Positions 8,941 through 12,752 of a stretch of DNA of 12,752 nt are shown here, piece after piece (position 1 is the stretch's first letter; the number at the start of each line of letters is the position of its first letter). The stretch spans positions 1-12,752 of the forward strand of contig LSSL01007003.1 in NCBI GenBank assembly GCA_001953115.1, given 5' to 3'. Made by a program: the position numbers and the translations under genes. The notes below the pieces were generated by a model. It saw only the letters and a program-made list of their open reading frames with translations, did no database searches and was not told where the DNA came from. Origin of the DNA: Smittium mucronatum. Its lineage: Eukaryota; Kickxellomycota; Harpellomycetes; Harpellales; Legeriomycetaceae.

Positions 8941-10242
8941 ATCTAAGAAGATATAATTTGTACAATTCATGCTTAAATTTGGTTAAATAATTAAAAAAAT
9001 CCGAATAATTGTTTAAGTAAAAAAGAAAAATTACCGGATAAATTCTAATAATAATAATATTCATTTTGAGTTTTATTTATTATATGCTTAAATAAATTAA
9101 ATTATATCTATATTAATGTCTATAATATAGAAAAATGATATTAACATACCTTTTTAAAATTATAAAATCACAGCTTCCTCATGCGGAAAATACTTATATT
9201 TAGTGCGTGTGAGAGGTTTTAAAAGCGTATTACTGTTATAATCACCAGAAACCCCAATTACTATTTGAAATTGTCATTTTTTTAACTCGGATTAGTTTTT
9301 AATCGAGTATTCATAATTGAAATTATTTACATTAAATAGGAATCTAAACACAAAATATAAATCAAATCGTAAATACCTAAATTAAAAAAAGTTAAAACTA
9401 TCTAAAACTAGAATTGAATTTCAAATATATCCAAATAAAAAAATTTTTTATTAGGTATCAGCCTACTATCAATAATTATTGTAAAAAATTTGTATAAAAA
9501 GAATCTAAAAACAAATTCAATATTTATATGTATTTTACCCACTTATTGCCAATTTTTTTATTTAATCATAAATTAAATTATTAAATTTAATAAGACTGAT
9601 TTATATTTTTTCTCAAACAGAATAAACTGAACCTAGTTTTAGATAAAATTAAATCCATCAATAAAAAAAAAATTAAAACCTATCTTTAGACTGTTCTGAT
9701 TGTTAAAGTAATACATATTATGTCTAAATGATTTTTAAATACGAAATAATATTTAAAAAGACAAAAAAATAAATTAATGCACATAAAAAAGTTTTAAAAA
9801 AAATATTTAAGTACGAACAAAGTCAATAGCTCTTGAAAATTAGAAATCTAATGATAGACTAAATTTATCTGTGAGACATTTTTAGCTCCCCAAAATAGAT
9901 TGCCACTAGAAAATAAAAAATAAAATTTCGCTCGATAAAAAAAATCCTTATTATAGTGAGAGGGAATTGATAATATCAATATAAATTATGAGAATAAAAT
10001 TGAGAAAGAAAGACAAATAATGATTTTTTTTTCGCTTTTGATAACAAAAAAATGAATTAAACATAAAACCAATTATTTTTTATTTTTTATTTTTATTAAA
10101 ACTGAAAATAACAATTTTAATAACCACACCAAATTAAAAAAACATGTTCAAACCTTAGGTGGATTGAGAAGTACATATAATAAATAGACATGATCAAAAG
10201 ATTATAAAACCCAATTTCAGTAGCCTACTTTATTTTCTCGAG
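8941..10242. other. A-rich non-coding block
   Basis: A exceeds T on the + strand (for example 32 to 17 in 9361-9420) and G exceeds C in places such as 9961-10020. Apart from the fragment at 9181-9285, the longest stretch noticed is a 30-codon + strand opening from 9960 to 10055 rich in Glu, Lys and Asn, which is chance-level. The AAT/TAA run at 9047-9060 is a short trinucleotide tract. Confidence 0.6.
9181..9285 (+). pseudogene. Possible small decayed reading frame, unknown product
   Basis: An ATG at 9181 begins MRKILIFSACERF and is closed by TAA at 9220-9222. The same frame then continues KRITVIITRNPNYYLKLSFF to TAA at 9283-9285. Together this is 35 codons with one internal stop. The N terminus resembles the basic start plus beta strand of many enzymes (M-R-K-I-L-I-F), and G+C is raised across 9181-9260. 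There is no upstream purine-rich ribosome binding site; the bases before ATG are CTTCCTC. The piece is too short to assign and could be chance. Confidence 0.15.
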
Positions 10243-10286
10243 AGGTAAATATTTTTGCTAACACTCTTCTTCAAACATATTTACCT
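10243..10286. repeat. 15-base inverted repeat with 14-base loop
   Basis: Left arm 10243-10257 begins AGGTAAATAT; right arm 10272-10286 ends ATATTTACCT. The ten outer bases pair perfectly, one T/C mismatch follows, and four more pairs close the stem, giving 14 of 15. The loop is 10258-10271. No T tract follows the right arm, so it does not look like a Rho-independent terminator. It could be an operator-like site, an mRNA structure, or the ends of a deleted element. It is one of the best simple stems found by eye in the window. Confidence 0.6.
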
Positions 10287-10882
10287 GTTGATATATTAGA
10301 CATTTAAAGACAGATTTTAAACAATTTTTTTCTTTTTTTACATCAGTTCAGAATTTTTTCCATATTTTTTCCTAAAAAAATACAATTTTTTAAAACTCAC
10401 GAAGCTGTAAATTTTAACATTCTCCATTTTTTTTAGATCTTTATAAATGTAAAAAAATTGAGTGCTACTGAAATATCTATGGTTGTCTTTTTTATACAAA
10501 TAACCCCTATTTATATATCCCTTGCTTATTTAAAAAAAATCTTAAGCCTACCAAAAAAAAAAAAATTAACTGACTACCCACTCGTTTTATTCGGTTTCAT
10601 TTTGCAAAATCGAATTCTCTTGTGATATAGATATTGATTTAAATTTGGAGTTCTTTTTTTTATATAATTACCATTCCAAATTTCTTTTCTAGTTCTAAAT
10701 TACCTTTACTTGGAATTATGACTCACTATAAAAAATTTCTAGATTGTATTATTTTATAAGATATGCAGAAAATTTATTAAAAAAACCATTTATATTATAA
10801 AATATATAATTTAAAAGGTATATCTTGAACAGAATCACATATTACATTCAGAAAAAAATGCAAATATGAAGTCGGAAATCAC
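10287..10882. other. Mixed AT-rich DNA, no gene seen
   Basis: T dominates from about 10310 to 10700 and A from about 10740. A run of 13 A lies at 10553-10565. Frames are short on both strands, and no repeat or RNA signature was recognised. Confidence 0.55.
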
Positions 10883-10905
10883 AATTATTCCTTTTAACTA
10901 AATAA

Positions 10906-10922
10906 TAGGGAAAATTTCCCTA
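10906..10922. repeat. Near-perfect palindrome TAGGGAAA-A-TTTCCCTA
   Basis: Arms 10906-10913 and 10915-10922 are exact reverse complements around a single central A, with three G-C pairs. It sits inside a wider pair of 8-base arms (AATTATTC at 10883-10890, GAATAATT at 10926-10933). A two-fold symmetric site of this size suits a dimeric DNA-binding protein better than an RNA hairpin, since there is almost no loop. No flanking gene is present to regulate. Confidence 0.55.
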
Positions 10923-10953
10923 ATTGAATAATTCTACCCAATAAAAAAAGCCC

Positions 10954-10964
10954 ATAGGACCTAT
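10954..10964. repeat. Short palindrome ATAGG-A-CCTAT
   Basis: Five-base arms around one central A. It lies 31 bases after the TAGGGAAA palindrome and has the same odd-centred form, and both contain a GG/CC step next to TA. A further perfect palindrome, ATGATCAT, follows at 10988-10995. Confidence 0.4.
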
Positions 10965-10998
10965 TTACAAATAATACCGTACATCTAATGATCATAGC

Positions 10999-11029
10999 CA
11001 CTCTCTTAATATTAAAAAGAGTGATTTTT
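10999..11029 (+). terminator. Terminator-like hairpin with T tail
   Basis: CACTCT at 10999-11004 pairs with AGAGTG at 11018-11023. After a C/A mismatch two more T-A pairs extend the stem toward a loop around TTAATATTAA. One A and five T (11025-11029) follow. The form matches a weak Rho-independent terminator on the + strand if the DNA is bacterial. No + strand gene ends just upstream, so this is a structural call only. Confidence 0.3.
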
Positions 11030-11104
11030 GATAACTGTTATATTTTTTTAAAAGTTAAAATTTAATAACTTATCTGAGACTCATCGATGAATTCAGCTTT
11101 GTAA

Positions 11105-11311
11105 TATACTAGGTTAAAACTAGATAAAACAGATATATTAAAACACGAGCCCGCATTATTGTACCTAAAATAGGCACAAAAGTGGATTAAATATTTTTAC
11201 TATTTATCTTTTAATGATATTTTTTTTTATATTTTTCTTATAATTTTTGCATGTATAAGGCTTATATCACACAAAAAAATGATATTTTATTTTCATCCAA
11301 AAGAAACTGTA
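11105..11311 (+). pseudogene. Possible decayed frame with membrane-like segment
   Basis: One + strand frame is open from 11105 to the TAA at 11312-11314 except for TAG at 11171-11173, 69 codons in all. Before the stop it reads KLDKTDILKHEPALLYLK; after it comes a 46-codon stretch with a hydrophobic run (YLSFNDIFFYIFLIIFACI) followed by a basic tail, as in a single-span membrane protein. Long hydrophobic runs are a routine product of T-rich DNA, and there is no ATG or ribosome binding site at the beginning, so chance is a serious alternative. Much of the second part overlaps, on the opposite strand, a chance-level 77-codon frame. Confidence 0.15.
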
Positions 11312-11314
11312 TAA

Positions 11315-12752
11315 AAATATATATATTCTACGAAATTTATCATATATTATTATATAATTCAAGGTCATAAACCTCACATTAATTAGATTATTAAGCTTTT
11401 GTAGATATAGAAGATAAATAAAAGTAAACCGTGTAGCCTTTCTGTTGCACCTAATTACTTCCCGAAATTTAACATAATAACTGAATACAAATTTACACAT
11501 CTTTATAATTTTTCTTTTTTGAAGCTTGGAAAAAAAAAATATTCAATTTCATAAAAAATAAACCAAATTGAGGTATCTTGATTTTATTTTTATTAAATAT
11601 TAAAAAAAAAAAAAACTAAAATTAATTTTCTGATATAAATTCACAATTTATAATAAAATCATATTTTAATTATTCTTTAAAGTTTTTTCTTTATTTGATA
11701 TAAAAAAAATGGACCATCTCTTGTATAATTTTGATATTCGGAATTGGTAACATGATTTCATTGAGATGAAAAAACACGATTGTTAATGAATAAAATCTAA
11801 AAAATTAAATACACTAATATAAAGAACTTTGTGGAAAAATTTTTAGAAGACTTTTTTAAAATAAAAACCATTTGTTTTTTTCAATACATTTTTTTACCTG
11901 CTTATTAATAAAATTATCTAACACATTTTTTTATTTTAATTTATATAAGCCTTAAATATATTTCAATGAAATGTATAAAAGCTAGTATATAAAGATCGTT
12001 TTTAAATCAGATTTTTTAAAGCCCCTTATTATTATTATTTTTTCTGCTAAAATAGAAATTTTATTTTATTTATAGGTACTAGGGTGTATATTGTAATAAA
12101 TGAGAGTATATTTTGATATAAGCTCATTATTTAAGAGATTTATTCGCGTATTTCAGAATAAACACGCGCAATTATTAACTCTTAGAGTAATATTATTCTC
12201 TCACGCCTTTAAATTTATATTGAAAATTAAATTCAAAGGGTCGAAATTGTTTATTTTACAATTGTAAGTTATCTAATATAATTTGGAAAAAATAAAAACT
12301 TGTGAGATTATTCGTTTTTTTAGTTATTTAGTTGTGCGAGGTATTGTATTTTATAACTATAGGGTTTTCTGATTATAGGAATAAAATAGTCAGAAAATAT
12401 CTATTTCCCATTTAAGCAATGTCTCAGCATAATTTTTGTTTCTATATTAATTTTTTAGCCTTTTTTTAGAGGAAAAAATTTACAAAGTTAAGAGAGAAAA
12501 TTTTTAAATTTATTGTATTGTTATTTTTTTAATGAGGAAATAGCAAAAATAGATGAAATTAAAAATATTTCCTAAAGCGGTTTGATTTAATCGATTGATT
12601 AATTATATAGCGAATAAAAATTGATATCTAATATTTGACTTATTATTTGATAATTCAAGCGAATCAATATGCTTTAATTTTTTTATATTGACTTTAATCT
12701 GCCCATCTCACTACACGTGGAAAAAAATCCCTAGTTACTCTCATTTTAGATG
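11315..12752. other. Mixed AT-rich DNA with scattered structure, no gene seen
   Basis: A and T are near balance. A run of 14 A lies at 11602-11615 and a short TTA run at about 12025-12036. The nested hairpin at 12132-12184 is listed separately. CTCACGCC near 12201 and CTACACGTGG near 12711 are small G+C islands; CACGTG in the second is a perfect six-base palindrome. No reading frame continues off the right edge with any support. Confidence 0.55.
12132..12184. repeat. Nested inverted repeat with CGCG stem
   Basis: The inner hairpin pairs CGCGT (12145-12149) with ACGCG (12064+100, that is 12164-12168). After an A/C mismatch, TTT pairs with AAA (12151-12153 with 12160-12162), leaving a six-base loop CAGAAT. 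Outside it TAAGAG (12132-12137) pairs with CTCTTA (12179-12184). Two CGCG words in DNA of about 18 percent G+C are striking, and both are placed in the stem. No T tail follows, so a terminator is unlikely; an RNA structural element or a protein-binding site is possible. Confidence 0.55.

Noticed and set aside
11267..11500. 77-codon ATG-started frame on the - strand
   Set aside because: The product is dominated by Phe, Ile, Tyr, Leu and Lys, typical of chance frames in AT-rich DNA. There is only AAAG just before the ATG, and the length is at the chance limit.
1..12752. Organelle or viral genome segment
   Set aside because: No mitochondrial, plastid or viral protein, rRNA or tRNA could be recognised. 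The composition alone is not evidence.

Overview
This window is AT-rich, essentially gene-free DNA. From counting sample lines, G+C is roughly 18 percent, with local patches up to about 35 percent. Stops are dense in all six frames and no convincing intact protein gene, tRNA, rRNA, CRISPR array or complete insertion sequence can be read. The longest ATG-started frames are 74 and 77 codons. That is about the length expected by chance in 12.7 kb of this composition, so they are not called as genes.

The organism cannot be fixed from the sequence. Two readings fit: the non-coding fraction of a very AT-rich eukaryotic genome (intergenic or intron), or the eroded intergenic DNA of a reduced bacterial symbiont. 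The only hint toward bacteria is a run of purine-rich heptamer repeats (GGAAGAA, GGGTGAA) resembling the short tandem heptamers of some filamentous cyanobacteria, plus weak traces of frames broken by stops. This is an inference with low confidence.

Layout. Bases 1 to about 2630 are T-rich on this strand. About 2630 to 4290 is A-rich and holds two possible gene remnants (2687-2941 and 3065-3172) and a G+C-raised patch near 3455-3565. At 4291-4508 lies the most distinctive element: a purine-strand repeat locus with three GGAAGAA heptamers, a spacer, then a 141-base minisatellite in which GGTGAAG heptamers flank a core of 13 GGTGAA hexamers and whose right shoulder forms a canonical G-quadruplex motif. 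About 4511 to 8640 is T-rich, with a T9/A14 hairpin and an 18-base direct repeat separated by 158 bases. About 8940 to 10200 is A-rich with another possible remnant (9181-9285). The last 2.5 kb is mixed and carries most of the secondary-structure signals: a 15-base inverted repeat (10243-10286), a cluster of palindromes ending in a terminator-like hairpin (10883-11029), and a CGCG-anchored nested hairpin (12132-12184).

The alternating A-rich and T-rich blocks may record the orientation of genes or transcription units that have since decayed, because coding strands in AT-rich genomes tend to be purine-rich. No functional system made of cooperating genes can be supported here.
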